Shown in pieces: positions 6,838 to 14,508 of a stretch of 25,556 bases of DNA. The stretch is taken from contig JAIPBB010000025.1 in the NCBI GenBank assembly GCA_021739805.1, positions 1-25,556 on the forward strand, given 5' to 3'. The notes beneath the pieces are model-generated. The model had not been told where the DNA came from. It did not search any database and saw nothing but the letters and a program-made list of their open reading frames with translations. The stretch comes from Saprospiraceae bacterium. Its GTDB lineage: Bacteria; Bacteroidota; Bacteroidia; Bacteroidales; JAIPBB01. Numbering within the stretch: the stretch's first letter is position 1; every line of letters begins with the position of its first letter. The position numbers and the translations under genes were made by a program.

Positions 6838-7635
6838 TTATTCCGTTGGTTTTTCTTCTTCAGTTTCTTCAACAGCTGGAGTTTCTTCAGCAACCGGAGC
6901 ATCTTCAGCAACTGGAGCTTCTTCAACAGTTGGAGCTTCTTCAACAACAGGAGTTTCTTCAACAGCTGGAGTTTCTTCAACAACCAGTGCTTCTTCAACA
7001 ACTGGAGCTTCTTCAACAACCGGTGCTTCTTCAACAACTGGAGTTTCTTCAACAACTGGAGTTTCTTCAACAACAGGAGTTTCTTCAACAACCGGAGCTT
7101 CTTCAGCAACAGGAGCTTCATCAGTAACAACTTCTTCCTGAGCTTCTTCTTCAACTACTTTTGCGCCTTCAACTTCAGCTAATCTTCTCTTAGCAATTTC
7201 AGCAGATCTGGCTTCATTAACTTTTTCTTCAGCTGCAAAACGCTCTTTAATACTTTGCTTTTTAGCAAGAGATGTAGCACTAACTGCTTTCGCAATTTTG
7301 TCTTCTTTTTCATTCAACCATGCATCGAATTTTGCATTTGCCTGTTCTTCAGTTAAAGCACCTTTTTTAACTCCTTTTAAAAGGTGATTTTTGTAAATAA
7401 CACCTTTGTAAGAAAGAATTGCTTTTGCTGTGTCGGTTGGTTGAGCTCCTTTTTGTAACCAATCAAGAGCTTTTTCAAAATCTAAATCTATGTTTGCTGG
7501 CTTGGTCAGTGGATTATATGTCCCTATCTTCTCAATAAATCTTCCGTCTCTAGGTGCCCGACCATCCGCAATCACAATGTGGTAAAAGGCCTGACCTTTT
7601 TTTCCACGTCTTTGTAATCTAATCTTTACTGCCAT
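6838..7635 (-). CDS. rpsP: Ribosomal protein S16 (bS16) with long acidic repeat tail
   Basis: Residues 1-80 are a standard S16: [40 protein letters not shown], then [14 protein letters not shown]16 binds 16S rRNA and is needed for 30S assembly. The E. coli protein is 82 residues; this one is 265. Residues 85-170 are a charged, probably helical extension ([20 protein letters not shown], later [13 protein letters not shown] helix). Residues 172-257 are about 14 tandem hexapeptides of the form VVEE(A/T)P, followed by an acidic end. Bacteroidota S16 proteins often carry C-terminal extensions; the length and regularity here stand out. The start has a TACTTTTG -7 box 38 bp upstream. Confidence 0.96.
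   Translation of the reverse strand: MAVKIRLQRRGKKGQAFYHIVIADGRAPRDGRFIEKIGTYNPLTKPANIDLDFEKALDWLQKGAQPTDTAKAILSYKGVIYKNHLLKGVKKGALTEEQANAKFDAWLNEKEDKIAKAVSATSLAKKQSIKERFAAEEKVNEARSAEIAKRRLAEVEGAKVVEEEAQEEVVTDEAPVAEEAPVVEETPVVEETPVVEETPVVEEAPVVEEAPVVEEALVVEETPAVEETPVVEEAPTVEEAPVAEDAPVAEETPAVEETEEEKPTE
6868..7122 (-). repeat. In-frame 18-bp coding repeats in rpsP tail
   Basis: About 14 tandem 18-bp units encode VVEE(A/T)P hexapeptides. The DNA is highly regular (GTTGTTGAAGAAACTCCTG-like with third-base and A/T-codon changes), so other frames also stay open here and give leucine/glutamine-rich shadow frames that are not genes. Confidence 0.9.
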
Positions 7636-7673
7636 GTTTAATTGTTTAAATTATTGATTTTTAAATTGGAGTG

Positions 7674-7681
7674 CAAAAGTA
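7674..7681 (-). promoter_or_regulatory. -7 box of rpsP promoter (TACTTTTG)
   Basis: On the minus strand TACTTTTG matches TAnnTTTG and ends 38 bases before the rpsP ATG. No TTG was found at 18-19 bp upstream; only a TTT is present there, so the -33 element is weak. Confidence 0.5.
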
Positions 7682-7785
7682 GATAAAATAATGGAAGATA
7701 AAAATTTTTTTGGAAAATGTTTTTGTTGGTGGTTATAGAGTGCGAAAATAGTGAATAATGAAATATGGTTTTTAATAAATAAATT

Positions 7786-7841
7786 TCCCCAATCCTCTGT
7801 CAATTCAACACTTAAAATTCCTTTCCAAATCTTTTCCAAAT
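7786..7841 (-). repeat. 56-bp direct repeat, copy 1 (LEKIW...ELTEDW relic)
   Basis: This 56-bp stretch matches 9941-9996 at about 51 of 56 positions, in the same orientation. On the minus strand it can be read as LEKIWKGILSVELTEDWG. The open frame runs to 7651 from a TTG start but overlaps the rpsP promoter box and has no visible gene signals, so I treat it as a remnant rather than a gene. Confidence 0.75.
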
Positions 7842-7856
7842 AATTTACTCCGCATT

Positions 7857-7904
7857 CTCAAACCCTTGCTTTTCCCCGTCCCTAAAGGGTGGCAAGGTTT
7901 TGAG
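7857..7904. repeat. Hairpin element at the 3' end of the DUF559 gene (inverted core copy 1)
   Basis: Arms CTCAAACCCTTGC (7857-7869) and GCAAGGTTTTGAG (7892-7904) pair at 12 of 13 positions. They enclose a core, 7870-7891, of the form TTTCCCC-GT-CCCTAAAGGGTG. The inverted copy of this core, with two changed bases, lies at 8312-8332. The TAG stop of the DUF559 gene is inside the core. Confidence 0.8.
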
Positions 7905-8274
7905 AAAGCTTATCTCGGATTTCAGCTAAAATATTCTGAATATTCTCTTTTACTTCTTTATTTGAAAATCGTAAAATTTTCAATCCCAAACTAATTAGTT
8001 CTTTTTCTCTTTCTTTATCGTTTTCTGCAATCTCCGGCTCATTATGTATTTCGCCATCTAATTCAATAATTAATTTTGCTTTATGACAGTAAAAGTCAAC
8101 TATAAATCTACCAACCAGATGTTGTCTTCTAAATTTATACCCGTCCAATTTATTTGACTTTATCTCATTCCATAACAATAACTCTGCTTCTGTCATGTGT
8201 TTACGAAGCAAATTAGCCCTTCGGAAAGTCTCACCGAAAGCACCAAAATGCATATTGTTTGAGTTGTCAGCCAT
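7882..8274 (-). CDS. DUF559 domain endonuclease-like protein
   Basis: The 130-residue protein is a compact DUF559 protein of the PD-(D/E)xK/Vsr-like nuclease fold. The N-terminal signature is RANLLRKHMTEAELLLWNEI (19-38), followed by YKFRRQHLVGRFIVDFYCHK (46-65). The candidate catalytic residues are Asp60 in FIVDFYC and Glu71 in IIELDGEIH, and the ELDG/H motif is intact. Known members are often described as possible nucleases of mobile elements or restriction-like systems; few have defined roles. The last residues (QNLATL and the stop) are encoded inside an inverted hairpin element, and a matching element lies upstream at 8300-8344. The gene therefore sits as a 0.46-kb cassette between inverted repeats. 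An internal Met at 8 is an alternative start. Confidence 0.88.
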   Translation of the reverse strand: MADNSNNMHFGAFGETFRRANLLRKHMTEAELLLWNEIKSNKLDGYKFRRQHLVGRFIVDFYCHKAKLIIELDGEIHNEPEIAENDKEREKELISLGLKILRFSNKEVKENIQNILAEIRDKLSQNLATL

Positions 8275-8299
8275 TTCTATTTATTGCTTGTTCTGGTTA

Positions 8300-8344
8300 A
8301 AATTTTCTTCCCACCCTTTAGGGCAGGGGAAAGGAAGAAAATTT
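8300..8344. repeat. Hairpin element upstream of the DUF559 gene (inverted core copy 2)
   Basis: Arms AAATTTTCTTCC (8300-8311) and GGAAGAAAATTT (8333-8344) are perfect 12-bp complements. They enclose the inverted core CACCCTTTAGGGCAGGGGAA (8312-8332). The arms share no sequence with those of the other copy, yet both pairs are self-complementary. The element begins two bases after the stop of the T9SS cargo gene and could also terminate its transcript. Confidence 0.85.
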
Positions 8345-8346
8345 AT

Positions 8347-9873
8347 TCAATCAATTTTAACAAACTTCCCCGAATAAGATTTAGAATTTGATATGATTTG
8401 ATAATAATAAATCCCGGGACTAAAATCCTTAATATTTATTGTTTTGGTGTTGATGTTTTTTGCTGTTTTCACTTGTTTTATTAATAATCCAACTGAATTA
8501 TAAATAACAATATTAATTGTTTCTCCTTTTGTAAATCCCTTAAATTCAATATTAATTTCATCTGAAGCCGGATTTGGATACACTCCTACTTTTGCATTCT
8601 TACTTTCTACTTTTACCTTTTCTATCCCAACCGTATGACATCCCGGTGTATCACAACCAAAACTATCAAGTTTCATCACCCAAATATGTTGTGGCACATT
8701 AGTAGAATCAACTTGCCCACAAGTTATAAATCCTCCATCTTGTGTTTGTTTAATATCGTAAAATTTGTTTACATTGGCATGTCCATTAAATCTATAATAC
8801 TCTCGCATCCATAAACTATCGCCATTGGGATTTATTTTTAATACCCAGCCCCAAGTATCTCCCTGAAAAACTGAAAATGTATCAGGTAAATAAAAACCAG
8901 TTGCAACAATATCATCATTATCTAAAACAATTAGTTGACCTATGCCATTAAAGCTTCTTGTAGGTCCATATAATTTATCCCATATTATTACACCTGTTGG
9001 TGAAATTTTTAATAATCTTATTTTACTATATGGATATTCAGGAGACGATTGCTTTAAAGCTGTTGTAGTGCCAACAATAAAGTTCCCATCATTTAAGTTT
9101 TTAACAACACAATAATAATCCTTATAGATACCGCCAATACTTTTTCTCCATTTCTCATTACCTAAACTGTCTGTTTTAATTATCAACCCATTATAGGACT
9201 GTGTGTTTCCTGCAATATATCCTCCTGCACCAATCAAAAATCCTTTATCAGGTGTTTGGATTACATTCCAACCACAATCTAAACCCATATAATTATAGGT
9301 TTTTTGCCATTTTTTATTTCCCAGACTATCTGTTTTTATTAATAATATATCAGTGTTATATTGTCCTGAACCATTAATTTCACCTATCAAAATATATCCT
9401 TTATCACATGTCTCTTTTGCTTGTAAAATACTTAGAAATGAATATACAGTATCATTATTTTGCCAATACTCTTTTTCCCATTCTTTATTTAATAAACTAT
9501 CAAGTTTAATTAAAAAGCCAATATCTCTTAAAGAAGTACGTATTGCTCCTCCCCACACAAAACCTTTGTCTAATGTTTTTATTAAAGAACCTGCACCACC
9601 GGGATAATATTTAATACTATCTCTTCCAGGATTAATTTTCGAAATAAGATTCCCACTTTTATCAAGTTTTAATAGTACTAATGTTTGATAATTTGTCAAG
9701 GAATCAATTCCTACTCCACCAGCCAAATAAAATGAGTCTAATTCAATTACATGCCTACCAATGGCATCGGTATTAAATGGATTATAAATCTTAGAAAAAT
9801 AAGTTTGCTGAGATGAAACTAATAGTGGCAAAACTAAGAATGAAAAAAAAATGTATATTTTTATTGTTTTCAT
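8347..9873 (-). CDS. Secreted T9SS type A sorting-domain protein with WD/Kelch-like repeats
   Basis: I take ATG 9873-9871 (MKTIKIYIFFSFLVLPLLVSSQ), giving 508 residues; an ATG 18 bases upstream would add MALLFS before the signal peptide. After the signal peptide come repeated segments with DKGF/I-x-GG...LLIKTDSLGNKKWQKTY, at least five times, a pattern of repetitive secreted propeller-like proteins. The last 80 residues (from 429, VGVYPNPASDEINIEF, then VIYNSVGLLIKQV, FSPGIYYYQI, GKFVKID) are a classic type A sorting domain. This directs export through T9SS and anchoring or release at the outer membrane. Function of the repeat region is unknown. The stop is two bases from the hairpin element beside the DUF559 gene. 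Confidence 0.93.
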   Translation of the reverse strand: MKTIKIYIFFSFLVLPLLVSSQQTYFSKIYNPFNTDAIGRHVIELDSFYLAGGVGIDSLTNYQTLVLLKLDKSGNLISKINPGRDSIKYYPGGAGSLIKTLDKGFVWGGAIRTSLRDIGFLIKLDSLLNKEWEKEYWQNNDTVYSFLSILQAKETCDKGYILIGEINGSGQYNTDILLIKTDSLGNKKWQKTYNYMGLDCGWNVIQTPDKGFLIGAGGYIAGNTQSYNGLIIKTDSLGNEKWRKSIGGIYKDYYCVVKNLNDGNFIVGTTTALKQSSPEYPYSKIRLLKISPTGVIIWDKLYGPTRSFNGIGQLIVLDNDDIVATGFYLPDTFSVFQGDTWGWVLKINPNGDSLWMREYYRFNGHANVNKFYDIKQTQDGGFITCGQVDSTNVPQHIWVMKLDSFGCDTPGCHTVGIEKVKVESKNAKVGVYPNPASDEINIEFKGFTKGETINIVIYNSVGLLIKQVKTAKNINTKTINIKDFSPGIYYYQIISNSKSYSGKFVKID

Positions 9874-9900
9874 AGAAAAAAGCAAAGCCATTTGGGTTTT

Positions 9901-9921
9901 GCTAAATTAAAAAAATTTAGC
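9901..9921. promoter_or_regulatory. Small perfect dyad upstream of the T9SS cargo gene
   Basis: GCTAAATT and AATTTAGC are perfect 8-bp arms around a 5-base A loop, about 28 bp upstream of the minus-strand start. It could be an operator or a transcript hairpin in the 5' leader. Nothing in the sequence decides between these. Confidence 0.35.
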
Positions 9922-9940
9922 TTCTACAAATAAAATAATT

Positions 9941-9996
9941 TTCCCAATCCTCTGTCAATTCACCACTTAAAAACCCATTCCAAATCTTTTCCAAAT
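9941..9996 (-). repeat. 56-bp direct repeat, copy 2 (LEKIW...ELTEDW relic)
   Basis: Second copy of the repeat at 7786-7841, same orientation. It reads LEKIWNGFLSGELTEDWEN on the minus strand, so the peptide pattern LEKIW-x-G-x-LS-x-ELTEDW is kept while the DNA differs at about five positions. It lies in the divergent spacer between the T9SS cargo gene and dnaE. Together the copies bracket the DUF559 and T9SS genes. Confidence 0.75.
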
Positions 9997-10085
9997 TTAT
10001 CAACAATCAAAATTCATTATAGCATTTTACTTATTTTTACGACTCAGAATTTCTTTTAACTTATCACATAAAAACCGAAAATTTA

Positions 10086-13000
10086 ATGGCGGAGTTCACA
10101 CATTTACACGTACATACACAATATTCAATTTTAGATGGAGCAGCCAGCGTTGAGGGTCTTTTAGAGAAAGCTAAGAAAGATGGGATGGAAGCAATGGCAA
10201 TCACCGATCATGGAAATATGTATGGTGTAATGAGTTTCTACAGCCAGGCCCAGAAAATGGGAATAAAGCCAATAATCGGTATTGAGACTTATGTTGCCGC
10301 AAACGGAATGCATGAAAAATCTAAGAAAGAAGACCGCAGCGGATATCATTTAATTCTTCTTGCCAAAAACAAAATCGGTTATCATAATCTGGTGAAATTG
10401 TCATCAATTGCTTTTAAAGACGGCTTTTACTATACTCCACGAGTTGACAAAGATTTGTTAAGAAAATACAGCGAAGGATTAATTGCAATGTCAGCTTGTC
10501 TTGGTGGCGAAATACCAAAGGCAATTATGAATCACAGCATCGAAAAAATTGATGAAGTAATCGATGAATATGTTGACATTTTTGGCGAAGATTTTTACCT
10601 GGAAGTTCAAAACCATGGATTGCCTGAGCAAAAAGCTGTTCAGGATGCAATGGTAATTTTGGCACAAAAACATAATTTAAAAATTGTAGCAACAAACGAT
10701 GTCCATTTTGTCGAACCCGATGATGCCGAATCGCATAATATTTTAATTTGTTTGAACACAGGCAAAGATGCTGATGATGAGGAAGGCATGCACTATTCGG
10801 GAAATGAGTATTTAAAGTCGCCCGAAGAAATGGCTGAGCTTTTTGCTGAAATCCCTGATGCGATAAAAAACACCCAGGAAATAGTTGAAAAAATAGAGAA
10901 TTACGATATAACAAGAAAAGTATTATTACCTGAATTCCCCCTTCCTGAAGGTTTTGACAATGAAGATGTGTATTTGGAACATTTGACTTATGAAGGAGCT
11001 AAAAATCGTTTCAAGGAAATTACAGATGAAATTAAGGAAAGACTCGATTATGAGTTAGGTGTTGTTAAAGATATGGGCTTTGCCGGTTACTTTTTAATTG
11101 TGCAGGATTTCATTAATGAAGCTCGAAAAATGGATGTGATTGTTGGTCCGGGTAGAGGTTCTGCTGCCGGTTCTGCTATTGCTTATTGTGTTGGAATCAC
11201 TAATATCGACCCGATTGCTTATAACTTACTCTTCGAAAGATTTTTGAAGCCCGACCGTATTTCAATGCCCGATGTTGATATTGATTTTGATGATATAGGA
11301 AGAGAAAAGGTTCTTGATTATGTAATTAAAAAATATGGCGAAGAAAAAGTTGCACAGATAGTTACATTTGGCACCATGGCTCCAAGGTCGTCAATACGCG
11401 ATGTTGCACGTGTGCTTAAACTTCCATTGCCGGATGCCGACAGACTGGCTAAACTTATACCAAAAGGGCCAAATATTTCTTTATCGAAATCATATAAAGA
11501 CGTAAAAGAACTCGCCGATGAAATTAAGGATGGAGATATTCTTACAAAGAAAACTCTTAGGATTGCCGAAAAACTTGAAGGTTCAATTCGTCAGTCGGGC
11601 ATTCATGCCTGTGGAGTAATAATTGGTCGCAACGACTTAATAAATCACGTACCGCTTGCCAGGGCAAAGGATTCCAAATTAATGGTTACCCAATTTGATG
11701 GAAAATATGTTGAATCTGCAGGCATGCTAAAAATGGATTTTTTGGGATTGAAAACTCTTTCAATTATCAGAAATGCTATTGAAAATATTTATCGTCGGCA
11801 TGAAATAAAAATCAACATTGATGAAATTCCTTTGGATGATGAAAAAACATTTGAATTATTCCAGATGGGAAGAACTGTTGGTATATTTCAGTTTGAGTCA
11901 GAAGGAATGCGAAAAAGTCTCAGGGATTTAAGACCAACCAATCTTGAAGACCTGATTGCAATGAATGCTCTTTATCGCCCGGGACCAATGGATTTTATTC
12001 CCAGCTTTATTAATCGAAAGCAAGGTAAAGAAAAAATAGAATACCCGCACCCTTTTTTGGAAAAACTTCTTAAACCGACTTATGGTATTATGGTTTACCA
12101 GGAGCAAATTATGCAAACTGCCCAGATTATGGGTGGTTTTAGCCTTGGAAAAGCTGATATTCTTCGCCGGGCAATGGGTAAAAAGAAGATGGATGTTATG
12201 CAGGAGCAGCGCGAAATATTCATAAATGGTGCTAAGGAAAAAGGAATTGATGAGAAAAATGCTTCTGAAGTATTTGAAATCATGACGGAATTTGCTAAAT
12301 ATGGTTTTAACCGGTCGCATGCGGCTGCATATTCCTTGATTGCTTATCAAACAGCATATTTGAAAGCTCATTACACGGCTGAATATATGGCGGCGGTTTT
12401 AACTAATAATCTTAGCGATATAAGCGATATCACCTTTTTTATTGAAGCCACAAAACGAAGCAATATTGCTGTTCTTGGTCCGAATATTAATGAAAGTGAT
12501 CTTAATTTTATCGTAAATAAAAAGGGAGAAATAAGATTTGGATTAGGTGCAATTAAAGGCGTTGGTGAAGCTGCCGTTAGCGATATTGTAAATGAAAGAC
12601 ATGCAAATGGAAATTTTAAAAATATTTTTGATTTTGCCAAAAGGGTAAATCTTCGGTCAGTAAATAAACGGAGCTTTGAAGCTTTAGCTTATGCCGGTGC
12701 TTTTGATGATTTCCCCGACTCACACCGTGCACAGTATTTTTTCAAGGAAGACGAAAATGATACTGTTTTTATTGAGAAAATCATAAAACATGCTGCACTT
12801 TGCCAGGAAAAAGAAAATTCAACACAACAATCATTGTTTGGTGATGATTCGGAAGTGGAAATTGCTGACCCAACTTTGCCTGATTGTGAACCCTGGTCGA
12901 AGCTTGAGCAGTTAAAAAGTGAAAAAGATGTTATTGGTTTTTATGTTTCAGGTCATCCGCTTGATGATTTTAAACTGGAAATCGACACATTTTGCAATTC

Positions 13001-13544
13001 AACTATTAATATGATTAGTGGTGATTTAATGAAACTTAAAAACAAAGAATTCAAATTTGCCGGACTTGTTACTTCAGTTGAACATAAATTAACCAAAAAC
13101 GGAAAAGCCTTTGGCTCTTTCTTTTTAGAAGATTATTCTGATTCAATTAAACTTACACTTTTTGGTGAAGATTATCTTGAAAACAAAAAATTCTTTCAGG
13201 AGCCGGGCAGATTTCTTTTTATTAGAGCAAAAGTTCAAAGCAGGTATTACGACGAAAACCAATATGAAGTGAAAGTTAATAAGATTACACTTTTGTCGGA
13301 TATGCTTGAAAAAGGTGCTAAAAATCTCACTATCCATCTGAGCCTTGATTCAATTTCAAAAGAATTTAACGACCGCTTGTCATTGGTTTTTAAGAAACAT
13401 AAAGGTAAATGTCATTTGAAAGTAAAGATAAAAGATGATGAAGGAGATTTAATTGATGTGCCTTCAAATACAATAAAAGTGGATTGTGGGCAGGTTTATA
13501 AGATACTGGAAGATGAATTTGGGGTGAAATGTTTGATAAGCTAA
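10086..13544 (+). CDS. dnaE: DNA polymerase III subunit alpha
   Basis: The 1152-residue protein is the replicative polymerase subunit of the DnaE class. It starts with the PHP domain (FTHLHVHTQYSILDGA from 4, AITDHGNMYG near 39-48). The palm holds GPGRGSAAGSAIAYCVGI and PDVDIDFDD from 395, with Asp396 and Asp398 as metal-binding catalytic residues. The finger and tandem helix-hairpin-helix regions follow (NRSHAAAYSLIAYQTAYLKAH; AIKGVGEAA). The C-terminal part has the beta-clamp/OB-fold region (FAGLVTSVEHKLTKNGK, then SIKLTLFGEDY). Length fits the family (E. coli 1160). ATG at 10086 has an A-rich leader; no clear TAnnTTTG promoter was seen. Core gene, vertically inherited by appearance. Confidence 0.98.
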   Translation: MAEFTHLHVHTQYSILDGAASVEGLLEKAKKDGMEAMAITDHGNMYGVMSFYSQAQKMGIKPIIGIETYVAANGMHEKSKKEDRSGYHLILLAKNKIGYHNLVKLSSIAFKDGFYYTPRVDKDLLRKYSEGLIAMSACLGGEIPKAIMNHSIEKIDEVIDEYVDIFGEDFYLEVQNHGLPEQKAVQDAMVILAQKHNLKIVATNDVHFVEPDDAESHNILICLNTGKDADDEEGMHYSGNEYLKSPEEMAELFAEIPDAIKNTQEIVEKIENYDITRKVLLPEFPLPEGFDNEDVYLEHLTYEGAKNRFKEITDEIKERLDYELGVVKDMGFAGYFLIVQDFINEARKMDVIVGPGRGSAAGSAIAYCVGITNIDPIAYNLLFERFLKPDRISMPDVDIDFDDIGREKVLDYVIKKYGEEKVAQIVTFGTMAPRSSIRDVARVLKLPLPDADRLAKLIPKGPNISLSKSYKDVKELADEIKDGDILTKKTLRIAEKLEGSIRQSGIHACGVIIGRNDLINHVPLARAKDSKLMVTQFDGKYVESAGMLKMDFLGLKTLSIIRNAIENIYRRHEIKINIDEIPLDDEKTFELFQMGRTVGIFQFESEGMRKSLRDLRPTNLEDLIAMNALYRPGPMDFIPSFINRKQGKEKIEYPHPFLEKLLKPTYGIMVYQEQIMQTAQIMGGFSLGKADILRRAMGKKKMDVMQEQREIFINGAKEKGIDEKNASEVFEIMTEFAKYGFNRSHAAAYSLIAYQTAYLKAHYTAEYMAAVLTNNLSDISDITFFIEATKRSNIAVLGPNINESDLNFIVNKKGEIRFGLGAIKGVGEAAVSDIVNERHANGNFKNIFDFAKRVNLRSVNKRSFEALAYAGAFDDFPDSHRAQYFFKEDENDTVFIEKIIKHAALCQEKENSTQQSLFGDDSEVEIADPTLPDCEPWSKLEQLKSEKDVIGFYVSGHPLDDFKLEIDTFCNSTINMISGDLMKLKNKEFKFAGLVTSVEHKLTKNGKAFGSFFLEDYSDSIKLTLFGEDYLENKKFFQEPGRFLFIRAKVQSRYYDENQYEVKVNKITLLSDMLEKGAKNLTIHLSLDSISKEFNDRLSLVFKKHKGKCHLKVKIKDDEGDLIDVPSNTIKVDCGQVYKILEDEFGVKCLIS

Positions 13545-13547
13545 GTT

Positions 13548-13735
13548 GCGAGTTTCGGGTTTCGAGTTGCTCGTTTCTCGTTTCTGGTTACTCGTAGTTT
13601 TTAACAATTACTAATGATTACTGATTAGCTATTACCGATTACTATTCCGGTTTTGGATTTGAGATTTTATAATTTGAGATTTATTTGATTTTTAGAATTT
13701 GATTTTTGGAATTTAGTTACTATATCATGATGTCA
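13548..13735. repeat. Word-repeat patch downstream of dnaE
   Basis: Directly after the dnaE stop come GCGAGTTTCGGGTTTCGAG and GTTGCTCGTTTCTCGTTTCT words, the same family as 5900-6000 and, inverted, 21243-21270. Then ATTACTAATGATTACTGATTAG and ACCGATTACTATT words, and finally TTTGAGATTTTATAATTTGAG and TTTGGAATTT words. No gene is seen in 13545-13818 apart from the promoter of the thioredoxin gene. Confidence 0.8.
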
Positions 13736-13757
13736 TAAAAAAAATAACGGTAATATT

Positions 13758-13787
13758 TTTGAGTGGAAACGATAAATTTTATATTTG
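13758..13787 (+). promoter_or_regulatory. Promoter of the thioredoxin gene, TTTG-N18-TATATTTG
   Basis: TTTG at 13758-13761 and TATATTTG at 13780-13787 are separated by 18 bp, a good match to the Bacteroidota -33/-7 consensus. The -7 box ends 31 bases before the ATG at 13819. A TTG in the -33 box is in frame with the gene but is not its start. Confidence 0.75.
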
Positions 13788-13818
13788 CAATCTATTAAAT
13801 AATTTAAAAATAAATATT

Positions 13819-14136
13819 ATGGCAGTAGAAATAACAGATGCAAACTTTGAAGAGTTAGTAATAAAATCAGATAAACCTGTAGTTCTTGACTTTTGGGCAG
13901 TTTGGTGCGGACCATGCAGAATGATTGGTAAAATCATCGAAGAAATGACTCCTGAGTATGAAGGAAAAGCAGTAATCGGAAAAGTTGATGTTGACAGTAA
14001 CCCCGGAATATCAGCTAAATTTGGAATTCGAAATATCCCTACCGTTTTGTTTTTCAAAAATGGTGAAATGATGGATAAACAAGTTGGAGTTGTTCCAAAG
14101 AAAAATCTTGTTGACAAATTGGAAGCATTAATGTAA
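13819..14136 (+). CDS. trxA: Thioredoxin
   Basis: I use ATG 13819 (MAVEITDANFEELV), giving 105 residues, the usual thioredoxin length. A TTG 60 bases upstream would add 20 residues that lie on the promoter. The redox motif WCGPC is present in DFWAVWCGPCRMIGK, the cis-proline region is RNIPTVLFFKNGE, and the fold ends GVVPKKNLVDKLEALM. It is a cytoplasmic disulfide reductase working with thioredoxin reductase. It is transcribed from its own promoter and ends at an intrinsic terminator, so it is monocistronic. Confidence 0.96.
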   Translation: MAVEITDANFEELVIKSDKPVVLDFWAVWCGPCRMIGKIIEEMTPEYEGKAVIGKVDVDSNPGISAKFGIRNIPTVLFFKNGEMMDKQVGVVPKKNLVDKLEALM

Positions 14137-14161
14137 AATTTTGCTTTCGTTAAAATATTTT

Positions 14162-14198
14162 AAGCCGTTAGGAGATTTTTTTTACCAGCGGCTTTTTT
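14162..14198 (+). terminator. Intrinsic terminator after the thioredoxin gene
   Basis: AAGCCG (14162-14167) pairs with CGGCTT (14189-14194), extended by two or three weaker pairs, and is followed by TTTTTT to 14198. Position and form fit Rho-independent termination of the thioredoxin transcript. Confidence 0.75.
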
Positions 14199-14215
14199 CA
14201 GTTTAATGCATAAAT

Positions 14216-14383
14216 GATATAATGCGATAATGATGTAATGCGATAATGCGATAATGCGATAATGATGTAATGCGATAATGCGATAATGCGATAATGATGT
14301 AATGCGATAATGCGATAATGATGTAATGCGATAATGATGTAATGCGATAATGATGTAATGCGATAATGATGTAATGATGTAAT
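14216..14383. repeat. Two-letter array of 8-bp units (GCGATAAT / GATGTAAT)
   Basis: After one GATATAAT unit come twenty perfect 8-bp units without a single interruption. They are of only two kinds: A = GCGATAAT (12 copies) and B = GATGTAAT (8 copies). The order from 14224 is A B A A A B A A A B A A B A B A B A B B. There is no spacer between units, so this is not CRISPR. Frames across it are open by chance only. It lies just beyond the thioredoxin terminator. Confidence 0.97.
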
Positions 14384-14391
14384 AACAGTAT

Positions 14392-14439
14392 AGCAAATTA
14401 ACAATTCAGCAATTTAACAATATAGCAATTTAACAATTT
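14392..14439. repeat. 16-bp repeat, three copies
   Basis: Three 16-bp units, AGCAAATTAACAATTC, AGCAATTTAACAATAT and AGCAATTTAACAATTT, directly follow the 8-bp array. Related AGCAATTTAAC words occur near 22235 and 22298 beside efp and the LpxD-like gene. The rest of 14440-14508 is a plain leader for the next gene. Confidence 0.85.
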
Positions 14440-14508
14440 ATTTCTAAGAGTTTCAATAAAACCGAAAAACTAACGTATTACTATACTAACAACAACAAAG
14501 ATCAAACA

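Noticed and set aside
6762..7154. Leucine/lysine-rich frame (minus) and glutamine-rich frame on the plus strand at 6846-7127 over the rpsP tail
   Set aside because: Both are shadow frames of the 18-bp rpsP repeat; their periodicity follows the VVEE(A/T)P codons and they lack starts, promoters or domains.
7651..7839. 62-residue minus-strand frame starting LEKIWKGILS
   Set aside because: It begins at a TTG, overlaps the rpsP promoter box, and only its first 19 codons match the second repeat copy. Treated as a repeat relic.
10161..13337. Several minus-strand frames of 60-150 codons inside dnaE
   Set aside because: They are antisense to a complete, well-conserved polymerase gene and show no recognisable domain.
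14216..14383. CRISPR array
   Set aside because: Units are 8 bp with no spacers and no cas genes in the window.
14160..14404. Minus-strand frames of repeated HYRI/SHYI residues
   Set aside because: They are translations of the 8-bp two-letter array. The 24-bp period keeps the frames open by chance.
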